Of a DNA stretch of 18,392 bases, positions 12,203 through 18,392 are shown piece by piece. This stretch comes from Ruminococcus sp. UBA4385. Its GTDB lineage: Bacteria > Bacillota_A > Clostridia > Oscillospirales > Ruminococcaceae. Under the pieces are notes generated by a model, which saw only the letters and a program-made list of their open reading frames with translations, made no database searches and had not been told where the DNA came from. Position 1 is the stretch's first letter. Each line of letters begins with the position of its first letter. The stretch spans positions 1 to 18,392 of the forward strand of contig DGRP01000055.1 in NCBI GenBank assembly GCA_002391065.1, in the 5' to 3' direction. Both the position numbers and the translations under genes were made by a program.

Positions 12203-12640
12203 ATGGACAAAAAGTACGAGCCTATCAGGCTTTGCAATCAGCTTTGCTTTCCGCTTTATGCGGCATCTAAAGAGATAGTCAGGCGCTACACTCCGATACT
12301 TGAGGAGCTCGGCCTGACCTACACGCAGTACATCACTATGATGGTGCTGTGGGAGCATGAGAGCATAAGCGTAAAGGAAATGGGAAAGCTTTTGTATCTC
12401 GATTCGGGTACGCTTACCCCTGTGCTCAAAAAGCTTGAGCAGAAAGGTCTGATCGTCAGGAAGCGTGACAGCGCTGACGAAAGAGTGCTGATTGCAACAA
12501 TCACCGAAGAGGGCATGGCTCTGCGTGAAAGGGCGCTGGAGGTACCTGAAAAGGTTGCCTGTACGATATGTCTTTCACCTGAGGAAGCAGCCTTCCTCTA
12601 CAAGACCCTGCACAAGCTGCTGGGCGACTGCGATGAATAA
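12203..12640 (+). CDS. ohrR: OhrR-type MarR-family peroxide-sensing repressor
   Basis: A 145-residue MarR-family regulator very close to Bacillus subtilis OhrR, a repressor released when its reactive cysteine is oxidised by organic hydroperoxides. The segment NQLCFPLYAASKEI carries Cys15 at the same position as the B. subtilis sensor cysteine. Tyr19, Tyr29 and Tyr40, which surround and hydrogen-bond the cysteine in that protein, are all kept. The winged-helix signature LYLDSGTLTPVLKKLEQKG and the wing RKRDSADERV follow. Extra cysteines at position 11 and in the C-terminal third may allow disulfide forms. ATG 12203 has a weak ribosome site (GGTGAG) and lies 19 nt after trxA, consistent with co-transcription. 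Targets are inferred to be the gpx operator and perhaps the trxA promoter palindrome. No ohr gene is present in the window. Confidence 0.93.
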   Translation: MDKKYEPIRLCNQLCFPLYAASKEIVRRYTPILEELGLTYTQYITMMVLWEHESISVKEMGKLLYLDSGTLTPVLKKLEQKGLIVRKRDSADERVLIATITEEGMALRERALEVPEKVACTICLSPEEAAFLYKTLHKLLGDCDE

Positions 12641-12645
12641 AACAA

Positions 12646-12683
12646 ACCCCTTATCAGAGTTTTTTCTGACAAGGGGTATTTTT
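12646..12683. terminator. Bidirectional terminator
   Basis: ACCCCTTATCAGA and TCTGACAAGGGGT form a 13-position stem with one A-C mismatch around a G-T-rich loop, followed by ATTTTTG on the plus strand. Read on the minus strand it is followed by TTGTTTTATT, so it can end both ohrR and the convergent membrane protein gene. Confidence 0.85.
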
Positions 12684-12690
12684 GTGTAGT

Positions 12691-13173
12691 TCAGGGTCTG
12701 CCCTGCGGAGGAGGTCCGCCGACACCGTTCTTTTTGAGCACAAGCTTCATAAAAATCGGCATAAAGATGAATATAAGTATATAGCCAAGCACTAAGCTCA
12801 GTGCCATGCCCTTGAGCAGCATAGGTACATAGGGTATTTTAGCACCGTGACTTGTCGCATTCCTGTGTGCAAGGGTTATCATCGCAACTGTGATTATCGG
12901 AGTGTAGATAAGGTCAGAAATCAGTGACTCAAATGCTCTTGCGCCCATAGTACCCGGCTTTACGCCCACCTTTGCGTCAAGTGCATCATTAACCCTCTTC
13001 ATCGGCACTAAAAAGCCGATAACAAGGCTTATCACAAGGCTGACAAGAAAGCTTATCAGAAAGCCCGGAACAGTAAACTTCCCCGAGGAAAGTATTCCTG
13101 CCAGCGATAGACAGAGGCTTAATGTCACTCCCATAAGCAGGCTCATCTGCCTGCCTATTTTTTTCATATCCAT
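12691..13173 (-). CDS. Four-span membrane protein, DUF2798-like
   Basis: A 160-residue protein with two similar halves, each with two hydrophobic spans, a short basic linker (PMKRVNDALDAK) between them and a Pro/Gly-rich tail (GGPPPQGRP). The arrangement resembles DUF2798-type membrane proteins, but I cannot confirm the family. GGGAGG lies 11 nt before ATG; a second ATG two codons later is also possible. It starts 24 nt after pfkA, on the same strand, and is probably co-transcribed with it. The function is unknown; a link to pfkA is positional only. Confidence 0.72.
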   Translation of the reverse strand: MDMKKIGRQMSLLMGVTLSLCLSLAGILSSGKFTVPGFLISFLVSLVISLVIGFLVPMKRVNDALDAKVGVKPGTMGARAFESLISDLIYTPIITVAMITLAHRNATSHGAKIPYVPMLLKGMALSLVLGYILIFIFMPIFMKLVLKKNGVGGPPPQGRP

Positions 13174-13197
13174 ATTATTATTATTTCCTCCCGAAGC

Positions 13198-14271
13198 TTA
13201 GTCTCCGAAAACTATGCCGATCTCTTTTGCAGTCTTTACAAGCTGATGATCCTCGGGAACGAACTTGGTCTTTCCTGCAACCTCTTCAAGAGGATTCTCG
13301 GAAACTACCTCATTTATCATTGCAACGGCATAGCCGAATTTGTCCTTGCTGATAAGCTCAGCCGCATGAACACCGAACTTTGTAGCAAGCACTCTGTCAT
13401 AAGCGCTGGGGCTTCCGCCTCTGAGCATGTGACCGGGTACGCAGACTCTTGTTTCTCTGCCTGTCATCTGCTCTATCTGGGAAGCTATCCTTGCAGTAGC
13501 AGTGCCTATGCCCTGCTCTGCTCTCTGCTTTGCTCTCTCCTTCTTCTTGAGCTTAGCCTCTGCCTTGTCGAAGGCACCCTCGGCAACTGCCATAATGGAG
13601 AAGCCCTTTGACTCTCTCTTTTCACAAGCCTCGGCCAGCTTTTCAATATCGTAGGGTATCTCGGGGATAACGATCATATCAGCACCGCCTGCGATTCCTG
13701 CATAAAGGGTCAGCCAGCCTGCCTTGTTGCCCATGATCTCGGCAACGAGGATACGTCCGTGAGAGTTTGCTGTGGAGTGCAGTCTGTCAATAACATCTGT
13801 AGCGGTGTCAACTGCGGTATGGAAGCCGAAGGTCACGCTTGTTCCCCAGATATCATTATCTATCGTTTTCGGCAGACCTATAACGTTCAGACCCTCTGTC
13901 GAGAGCAGATTTGCGGTCTTGTGAGTGCCGTTTCCTCCCAGAGTCAGCAGGCAGTCAAGCTTCTGCTTTTTGTAGGTAGCCTTCATAGCCTTGACCTTAT
14001 CAACGTTGTCCTCCTCAATGACCTGCATTTTCTTGAACGGAGTTCTCTTTGTTCCGAAGATAGTTCCGCCCGTTGTAAGTATGCCCGAGAAATCGGACTG
14101 CTTCATATCCTTGCACATATTGTTTATAAGGCCGAAATAGCCGTCCTCGATGCCGACTATCTCAACGTCCTCTCCGAATTTCTCATAGCAAGCCTTAGCA
14201 ACACCTCTGATAGTTGCATTAAGTCCCGGGCAGTCGCCGCCGCTGGTAAGTATTCCGATACGTCTTTTCAT
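13198..14271 (-). CDS. pfkA: 6-phosphofructokinase, group III-like
   Basis: A 357-residue phosphofructokinase that makes fructose 1,6-bisphosphate in glycolysis. The N-terminal ILTSGGDCPGLNA, PKTIDNDIWGT (134-144) and the later EIMG and GGSPSAYDR segments are all in place. The donor-specificity residues are mixed: GGNGT at 112-116 keeps the glycine typical of ATP-dependent enzymes (E. coli G104) but has Asn where E. coli has Asp103. Lys135 in PKTIDND corresponds to position 124, where pyrophosphate-dependent enzymes have Lys and E. coli has Gly. This pattern is familiar from a clostridial and actinobacterial lineage. ATP is the more likely donor. GAAAGGAC precedes ATG. It follows the chemoreceptor gene by 40 bp on the same strand with no terminator visible between. 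Confidence 0.94.
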   Translation of the reverse strand: MKRRIGILTSGGDCPGLNATIRGVAKACYEKFGEDVEIVGIEDGYFGLINNMCKDMKQSDFSGILTTGGTIFGTKRTPFKKMQVIEEDNVDKVKAMKATYKKQKLDCLLTLGGNGTHKTANLLSTEGLNVIGLPKTIDNDIWGTSVTFGFHTAVDTATDVIDRLHSTANSHGRILVAEIMGNKAGWLTLYAGIAGGADMIVIPEIPYDIEKLAEACEKRESKGFSIMAVAEGAFDKAEAKLKKKERAKQRAEQGIGTATARIASQIEQMTGRETRVCVPGHMLRGGSPSAYDRVLATKFGVHAAELISKDKFGYAVAMINEVVSENPLEEVAGKTKFVPEDHQLVKTAKEIGIVFGD

Positions 14272-14311
14272 AGGTTTTCAAGTCCTTTCGTTATAGAATG
14301 TAGCAGTGCTA

Positions 14312-16393
14312 TCAATATTCATCATCAGCCGAGCCTGCAAACTCGTCAGCTTCATCATCTGCGGGTGCAGGGCTTTCTTCCTCATCATCTTCGGGGATAT
14401 CCTCATCATCAATGTAGCTGAATCTCATATTGCTGCGGTGATCGTCTTTTTCCTCATCAAGCTTGAACCTTGCGATCATGTTCTTGAGTATGAGCGACTG
14501 GCTTGAAAGCTCCTCAGAAGCAGAGGCCGTGCTGACAGCTGTAGATGTGTTCGCAGATACGACTGCGGAGATCTGATCTACACCTGTGTTTACCTGAGCT
14601 ATAGCTCCCGACTGTGTCTCCGAAGCGTCGGAAATGTTCTTTACAAGTGCTCTTATCTGGTTTGACTTTTCAACTATCTCGCTCAGGCTCTTAGCGGTCT
14701 GCTCAGCGATCTGCGAGCCCTTTGAAACGGCTGCCGACGAATTCTCGATAAGGTCTGCGGTCTGTCTTGCAGCCTCAGCGGAACGTGATGCAAGTCGTCT
14801 TACCTCGTCGGCTACGACACCGAAGCCCTTAGAGCCCTCTCTTGCTGCCTCAACGGCTGCGTTAAGAGCAAGGATATTTGTCTGGAAGGAAATCTCATCA
14901 ATTACCTTGATGATCTTAGCAATTTCATCGGACGAGGTCTTGATAGCGTTCATAGCTTTAAGCATATTCTCCATGTCCTCGTTGCAGTTATTAACTGCCT
15001 CAGTATTGTCGGAGACGATGTTGTAAGCGTTCTTTGAGTCCTCGGAGTTCTGCATGATCTGGTCTGATACATCGGAGAGTGTTGCGGACAGCTCCTCAAT
15101 AGCGGAGGCCTGCTGTGTAGCACCCTGTGATACCGACTGTGAGTAATCGGAAACCTGAACAGCGCCCGAGTTTACCTGCTCAGCAGAAAGGTTGATAGAT
15201 GCGAATGTATCGTTCAGTGAATCAAAGATCTCATTAAAGGTGCTCTTTATCTTAAAGAAGTCACCCTTGAAGTTGCCCTCCAGCCTGTACTGCAGATTGC
15301 CCTCGGAAATCTGTGTCAGCGAATAGGTGATAAGGCTTATATACTGTCTCAGCGAGAATACTGTCTCCTCCAGTGAGGTAGAGAGCACACCGAGCTCATC
15401 TTTAGAGTACCAAACATCTACGGGGTCTGTCAGGTTGCCCTGTGCAAGGGACCTCAGACGGTTTGTGGTGGATATAATAGGCTTTGCAAGACGTGATGCA
15501 AAGAACACTGAGAATACTACAGTCAGGATAAGAATGAGCGTGCCGATTATAAGGCCGTTTCTTACTGCCACGTTCTGCGACTCGGCAAAGTCTGCTATAT
15601 CAACTGTCATAACGATCTTGCTGTTAAAGTAATCGCTCTTTACATGGTAGGTATAGTAGGTAGTATCATTATACTCATAGTGCTCGTCGCCCTCATCTGT
15701 TCCGAGGATAGCCTTAGCTGCCTCTGCCGCTTCCTTCTCGGAATCTCCGAGGTTGTAGATGTCAGCCTTTGCATTCTTTGCAGACGGCTCAACTATAACC
15801 TTGCCCTTATTGTTTATAACATACACAAAGCCCCTGCTGCCAAGCTTAAAGGAATTAAGGTCCTTTGAAAGCAGAGTTGTATCTATAGTCAGAACCGAGA
15901 TACGCTCAGCGCCCGTGTCGTTTTTGCCTGTGCAGATAATAGTGAAATACTTCTTGCCGTTTATCTCATAAATATCCGAGATATAAGCCGCAGTCATTTT
16001 CTTGGCTTCCTCAAGCTGCTCCTTATCAACGCCGTCGGCAGTGCTGTCACCCGAGGATACAAGCACCTTTCCGCTGCCGTCAAGTATTGCAAGCGAAATA
16101 TACTGATTGTTATTCTTTGTGAAGCTTGCCTGCAGCATATCCATTCTTGCCTGATCGTCATCTGCATTCGTGTATGCATTTGAGTCAGTGGTATTCTTCA
16201 CAGAGTTCATATACATCATGATAGTATCATTGAAGTCATCGGCAGCGCTGTCTGCCATCGGCTCCATAGAAATAATGATAGACTTCTCTATCGAGTTCGA
16301 GATAAAGAAGATCATAGCTGCGCCCAGAAACGCAAATACTGCCACTGCCACAAGCACCATTGCAAGCATAACTTTTGTACGAAGTCTCTTCAT
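14312..16393 (-). CDS. Methyl-accepting chemotaxis protein
   Basis: A transmembrane chemoreceptor, 693 residues from the start I prefer (ATG 16393). The first membrane span is about residues 8-32. The extracellular sensor (about 33-285) has two PAS-like subdomains (LAILDGSGKVLVSSG and FVYVINNKGKVIVEPS), as in double-Cache receptors that bind small nutrients. The second span (about 290-310) leads into a HAMP domain, a second HAMP-like segment (EGNLQYRLEGNFKGDF) and the signalling coiled coil with tip sequence ISFQTNILALNAAVEAAREG, then VVADEVRRLA. The C-terminal 45 residues are very acidic. A GTG at 16477 extends the frame but lies about 6 nt from the predicted transcript start. ATG 16402 is the other candidate. 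No CheW-binding pentapeptide is seen at the C-terminus. Confidence 0.93.
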   Translation of the reverse strand: MKRLRTKVMLAMVLVAVAVFAFLGAAMIFFISNSIEKSIIISMEPMADSAADDFNDTIMMYMNSVKNTTDSNAYTNADDDQARMDMLQASFTKNNNQYISLAILDGSGKVLVSSGDSTADGVDKEQLEEAKKMTAAYISDIYEINGKKYFTIICTGKNDTGAERISVLTIDTTLLSKDLNSFKLGSRGFVYVINNKGKVIVEPSAKNAKADIYNLGDSEKEAAEAAKAILGTDEGDEHYEYNDTTYYTYHVKSDYFNSKIVMTVDIADFAESQNVAVRNGLIIGTLILILTVVFSVFFASRLAKPIISTTNRLRSLAQGNLTDPVDVWYSKDELGVLSTSLEETVFSLRQYISLITYSLTQISEGNLQYRLEGNFKGDFFKIKSTFNEIFDSLNDTFASINLSAEQVNSGAVQVSDYSQSVSQGATQQASAIEELSATLSDVSDQIMQNSEDSKNAYNIVSDNTEAVNNCNEDMENMLKAMNAIKTSSDEIAKIIKVIDEISFQTNILALNAAVEAAREGSKGFGVVADEVRRLASRSAEAARQTADLIENSSAAVSKGSQIAEQTAKSLSEIVEKSNQIRALVKNISDASETQSGAIAQVNTGVDQISAVVSANTSTAVSTASASEELSSQSLILKNMIARFKLDEEKDDHRSNMRFSYIDDEDIPEDDEEESPAPADDEADEFAGSADDEY

Positions 16394-16399
16394 ATTCTC

Positions 16400-16429
16400 C
16401 ATATCCCGAGAGGATATGTTCTCACCTCC
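16400..16429 (-). promoter_or_regulatory. Ribosome site and hairpin upstream of the chemoreceptor start
   Basis: On the minus strand GGAGGTGAG (16429-16421) is followed 2 nt later by CATATCC-TCTCG-GGATATG (16418-16400). The linear distance to ATG 16402 is 18 nt, too long; that ATG is within the stem. If the hairpin forms, the effective distance from the ribosome site to ATG 16393 becomes 8 nt. This decides my choice of start. Confidence 0.5.
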
Positions 16430-16489
16430 GATAATATTCTCAAGGTCAAGACAGTCTTCCCGACCGCACAGTTTCACATATTACATAAT

Positions 16490-16518
16490 AGTATATCACA
16501 TTTGCACAAATATTTCAA
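16490..16518 (-). promoter_or_regulatory. Promoter of the chemoreceptor gene
   Basis: On the minus strand TTGAAA (16518-16513), 17-bp spacer, TATACT (16495-16490), with transcript start expected near 16483. This is a sigma-A-type promoter; no sigma-28 motility promoter is evident. Confidence 0.72.
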
Positions 16519-16612
16519 GTATCACAGCAGGATTTTTTTGTATTTTTTAGCTTTTTTCGCATAGAAATATAAGAGTAGAAATTATGCAAAACACCAAAGG
16601 GAGACAATTTCA

Positions 16613-17413
16613 ATGAATTTTTTCAAATTACTTCCAATACTGATAAGCGCCTTACTGCTCTGCTCCTGCGCAAAGACCTCTGCCGAGAGAACCGAAGCCA
16701 AGCCCTCAGACCCGAACAGACGTGAGGTAACTATCCTCGCCTACCCTTCCCTCTCGGACGGCACAGACAAAAATGCAGTAAGCTTCACTCAGCTTGAAGA
16801 CGATATTAAAATGCTTAAATCCTCGGGCAATGAAACTGTTCTCGTAAATGACCTTATCCGCTTTGTAAACTATGACGGGGAGCTCCCCGAAAAGCCTGTG
16901 GTCATAACTGTTGATGATGCTAAGCTTAACTGCCTGACAAAGCTGCTTCCTCTTGCCGAAAAGTATGATGTCTGCTTCAGCGTATCACTTCGGGGGGACA
17001 AGACCGAGCACGCCTCAGACGATGCCGACCCCGAGCCCGAGCACTCATACCTTGATTGGAAGGACATTTATGCTCTGCGTGAAAGCGGACGGTTTGAGTT
17101 TACAAACGGCACCTATTCCCTCTATACCGACACAGGCAGACACGGCTGTACAAAGCTTCGCACCGAAGATGAGCATGAATACAGACGGCTTCTTTACGGA
17201 GATGTGTTCAGGCTTCAAAGGCTCTGCGATGAGTGCTGTCAGTTCAAGCCGAATGTTTTTGTCTACCCCCTCGGCTATACCGATGAGACATCAGCAGCCG
17301 TCATCTCCGAGTGCGGCTTTGAGGCAACTATGACTGTCGGCAAAGGCACTAACATCATCAAAAAGAACAGCCCCGAGTGTCTTATCGGGCTGAAAAGACA
17401 AAACAGGGCTTGA
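16613..17413 (+). CDS. Deacetylase-like (NodB-fold) lipoprotein, metal ligands missing
   Basis: A 266-residue predicted lipoprotein: signal peptide LLPILISALLLCSC with lipidated Cys19 (LLCSC). The layout follows polysaccharide deacetylases of carbohydrate esterase family 4: VSFTQLEDDIKML, then KPVVITVDDAK (motif 1, usually TFDDG), a motif 2 segment FEFTNGTYSLY (161-171), and motif 3-like VYPLGYTDE (about 217-224). Active members carry H-x3-H-type metal ligands in motif 2 (for example SHTYDMH), but here the aligned positions are Gly166 and Tyr171. Asp101-Asp102 are kept. It is therefore probably not a standard metal-dependent deacetylase and may bind glycan without cutting it. AAGGGAG precedes ATG. 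No clear promoter is visible in 16519-16612. Its stop codon overlaps the next promoter. Confidence 0.8.
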   Translation: MNFFKLLPILISALLLCSCAKTSAERTEAKPSDPNRREVTILAYPSLSDGTDKNAVSFTQLEDDIKMLKSSGNETVLVNDLIRFVNYDGELPEKPVVITVDDAKLNCLTKLLPLAEKYDVCFSVSLRGDKTEHASDDADPEPEHSYLDWKDIYALRESGRFEFTNGTYSLYTDTGRHGCTKLRTEDEHEYRRLLYGDVFRLQRLCDECCQFKPNVFVYPLGYTDETSAAVISECGFEATMTVGKGTNIIKKNSPECLIGLKRQNRA

Positions 17414-17438
17414 CAAGAGAGGTCTCAGAGGTTATTAT
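17410..17438 (+). promoter_or_regulatory. Promoter of the flavin reductase-rubredoxin gene
   Basis: TTGACA (17410-17415), 17-bp spacer, TATTAT (17433-17438). The stop codon TGA (17411-17413) of the deacetylase-like gene lies inside the -35 box. Confidence 0.87.
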
Positions 17439-17468
17439 ATAAGTACCAAAATAAAAGGAGGTCTGACT

Positions 17469-18248
17469 ATGGACAATAATGCGATCTTTAAGATAAGCTA
17501 CGGGCTTTTCGTTGTAACAGCGAGGGTCGGTGATAAGGACAACGGCTGCATCACGAACACTCTGCAGCAAGTAACATCTGAGCCTAACCGTGTGAGCATA
17601 ACCGTGAACAAGGCAAACTACACCCACGATATGATAATGGAGTCTAAGAGCTTTACCGCCTCGGTGATCAGCGAGGACAGCGACTTTGAGCTTTTCAGGC
17701 ATTTCGGTTTTCAGTCGGGGCGTGATACCGACAAGTTCGCAGGCTTTACCGACTGCAATCGCTCTGCAAACGGAGAGCTTTACATTACAAGGGGCGCTAA
17801 TGCCTATATTTCGGGAAAGGTCTGTCAGGTAATTGATCTTGGAACGCACACAATGTTCATAGCAGATGTTACCGAAGCAGAGGTACTGAGCGATGTGCCC
17901 TCTGCGACATATACCTACTACCACGCAAACATCAAGCCCAAGCCCGACGACAAGCCTGCCGAAAAGACCGTATGGCGCTGCAGGATCTGCGGCTACATCT
18001 ACGAGGGAGAGGAGCTTCCCGAGGACTATATCTGTCCGCTGTGCAAGCACCCTGCCTCCGACTTTGAGAAGGTCGAAGCAGAGCCTCACAAAGACGAGGA
18101 CTCAGTTCCCGTCGGCACAACAGATGACGGCAAAACTATCTGGCGCTGTACAGTATGCGGATACGAGTATGTCGGAGATACACTTCCCGAGGATTTTGTC
18201 TGTCCCCTCTGCGGAGTACCGGCCGAGCAATTTGAAAAAGTTCAGTAG
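17469..18248 (+). CDS. hrb: Flavin reductase with two C-terminal rubredoxin domains (Hrb-like)
   Basis: A 259-residue redox protein. Residues 1-155 form an FMN-binding split-barrel flavin reductase domain (KISYGLFVVTAR, NGCITNTLQQVT and SVISEDSDFELFRHFG are typical). Two short rubredoxin domains follow: the first at about 168-203 with Cys171, Cys174, Cys189 and Cys192; the second at about 224-258 with Cys227, Cys230, Cys245 and Cys248. All eight iron-binding cysteines are present, and the domains are the short rubrerythrin-type variety. This is the organisation of high-molecular-weight rubredoxin (Hrb), which passes electrons from NAD(P)H to flavodiiron proteins that reduce oxygen or nitric oxide, except that Hrb as I know it has a single rubredoxin. 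AAGGAGG precedes ATG. It has its own promoter and terminator. Confidence 0.94.
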   Translation: MDNNAIFKISYGLFVVTARVGDKDNGCITNTLQQVTSEPNRVSITVNKANYTHDMIMESKSFTASVISEDSDFELFRHFGFQSGRDTDKFAGFTDCNRSANGELYITRGANAYISGKVCQVIDLGTHTMFIADVTEAEVLSDVPSATYTYYHANIKPKPDDKPAEKTVWRCRICGYIYEGEELPEDYICPLCKHPASDFEKVEAEPHKDEDSVPVGTTDDGKTIWRCTVCGYEYVGDTLPEDFVCPLCGVPAEQFEKVQ

Positions 18249-18254
18249 CAAAGA

Positions 18255-18288
18255 GACCCTGACAGAAATTCTCTGTCAGGGTCATTTT
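18255..18288 (+). terminator. Intrinsic terminator
   Basis: GACCCTGACAGA-AATTC-TCTGTCAGGGTC, a perfect 12-bp stem, followed by ATTTT. The repeat element begins directly after these four T residues. Confidence 0.88.
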
Positions 18289-18392
18289 AGGCAACACCGC
18301 ACGACCCCTGTGCATCAGATGCGCCGTCCAGATTTTTGTCAGATTGCCTAAATTCGACGCAGGCTTGCTGACGCAAGTCAAGGAGAATTTGG
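18289..18392. mobile_element. MITE-like inverted-repeat element, copy 2 (cut by window end)
   Basis: AGGCAACACCGCAC at 18289-18302 repeats the terminal repeat of the element at 2381-2560. The interior then follows copy 1 in order with many substitutions (TGTGCATCAGATGCGCCG against TGTGCGTCAGAAACGCCG; AGATTTTTGTCAGA against AGATTTTTCGTCAGA). It includes the small hairpin CTTGC-TGAC-GCAAG at 18364-18377, in the same place as CGGGC-TGGC-GCCCG in copy 1. The right end lies beyond the window. It starts at the T-run of the flavin reductase-rubredoxin terminator. Confidence 0.78.

Noticed and set aside
13759..14421. 220-codon plus-strand frame opposite pfkA and the chemoreceptor gene end
   Set aside because: It lies antisense to a fully conserved phosphofructokinase and has no recognisable domain or ribosome site.
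14634..15026. Plus-strand frame opposite the chemoreceptor signalling domain
   Set aside because: Shadow of the Ala/Ser-rich coiled coil on the other strand.

Overview
The window looks like chromosomal DNA from a strictly anaerobic, low-to-mid GC Firmicute of class Clostridia, most like Ruminococcus and relatives (Oscillospiraceae). The reasons are codon use, strong AGGAGG ribosome sites, near-consensus TTGACA/TATAAT promoters almost all with 17-bp spacers, the pth-mfd pair, a flavin reductase-rubredoxin protein, and lipoproteins and cell-surface proteins of clostridial style. No rRNA, tRNA, CRISPR array, phage or transposase gene is visible.

Layout. 1-1800 (minus strand): a PAP2 phosphatase and a Bax inhibitor-1/YccA membrane protein. 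1810-3650 (plus): three small envelope genes, namely a lipoprotein resembling the SecD P1-head fold, a zinc-ribbon membrane protein and an 87-residue single-span protein, each with its own promoter. A 180-bp inverted-repeat element sits between the promoter and the start of the zinc-ribbon gene. 3650-8141: pth and mfd, separated by about 270 bp of inverted heptamer arrays and palindromes. 8142-10206: a secreted Ig-like/FN3/transglutaminase-like protein with its own promoter and terminator. 10237-12683: a peroxide-defence cluster, gpx-trxB-trxA-ohrR. 12691-16520 (minus): a chemoreceptor gene, pfkA and a four-span membrane protein. 16613-18288 (plus): a deacetylase-like lipoprotein that seems to have lost its metal ligands, then a flavin reductase carrying two rubredoxin domains. 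A second, cut-off copy of the inverted-repeat element starts at the last terminator and runs off the window.

How the genes fit together. The clearest system is gpx-trxB-trxA-ohrR. A cysteine-type glutathione peroxidase would be reduced by the thioredoxin, which is reduced by a TrxB-like flavoprotein whose NADPH motifs are missing, so it may be a ferredoxin-linked reductase. An OhrR-type peroxide sensor follows, and two OhrR-like operator repeats lie at the predicted start of the gpx transcript. The flavin reductase-rubredoxin protein 5 kb away belongs to the same oxygen-defence theme. Most other genes are housekeeping or envelope functions.

The most unusual content is non-coding. It comprises a MITE-like repeat family with a hairpin that covaries between its two copies, the heptamer element between pth and mfd, a structured trxA leader showing a CCTCCT loop, and a recurring arrangement in which the -35 box of the next gene is built into the stop codon of the previous one.
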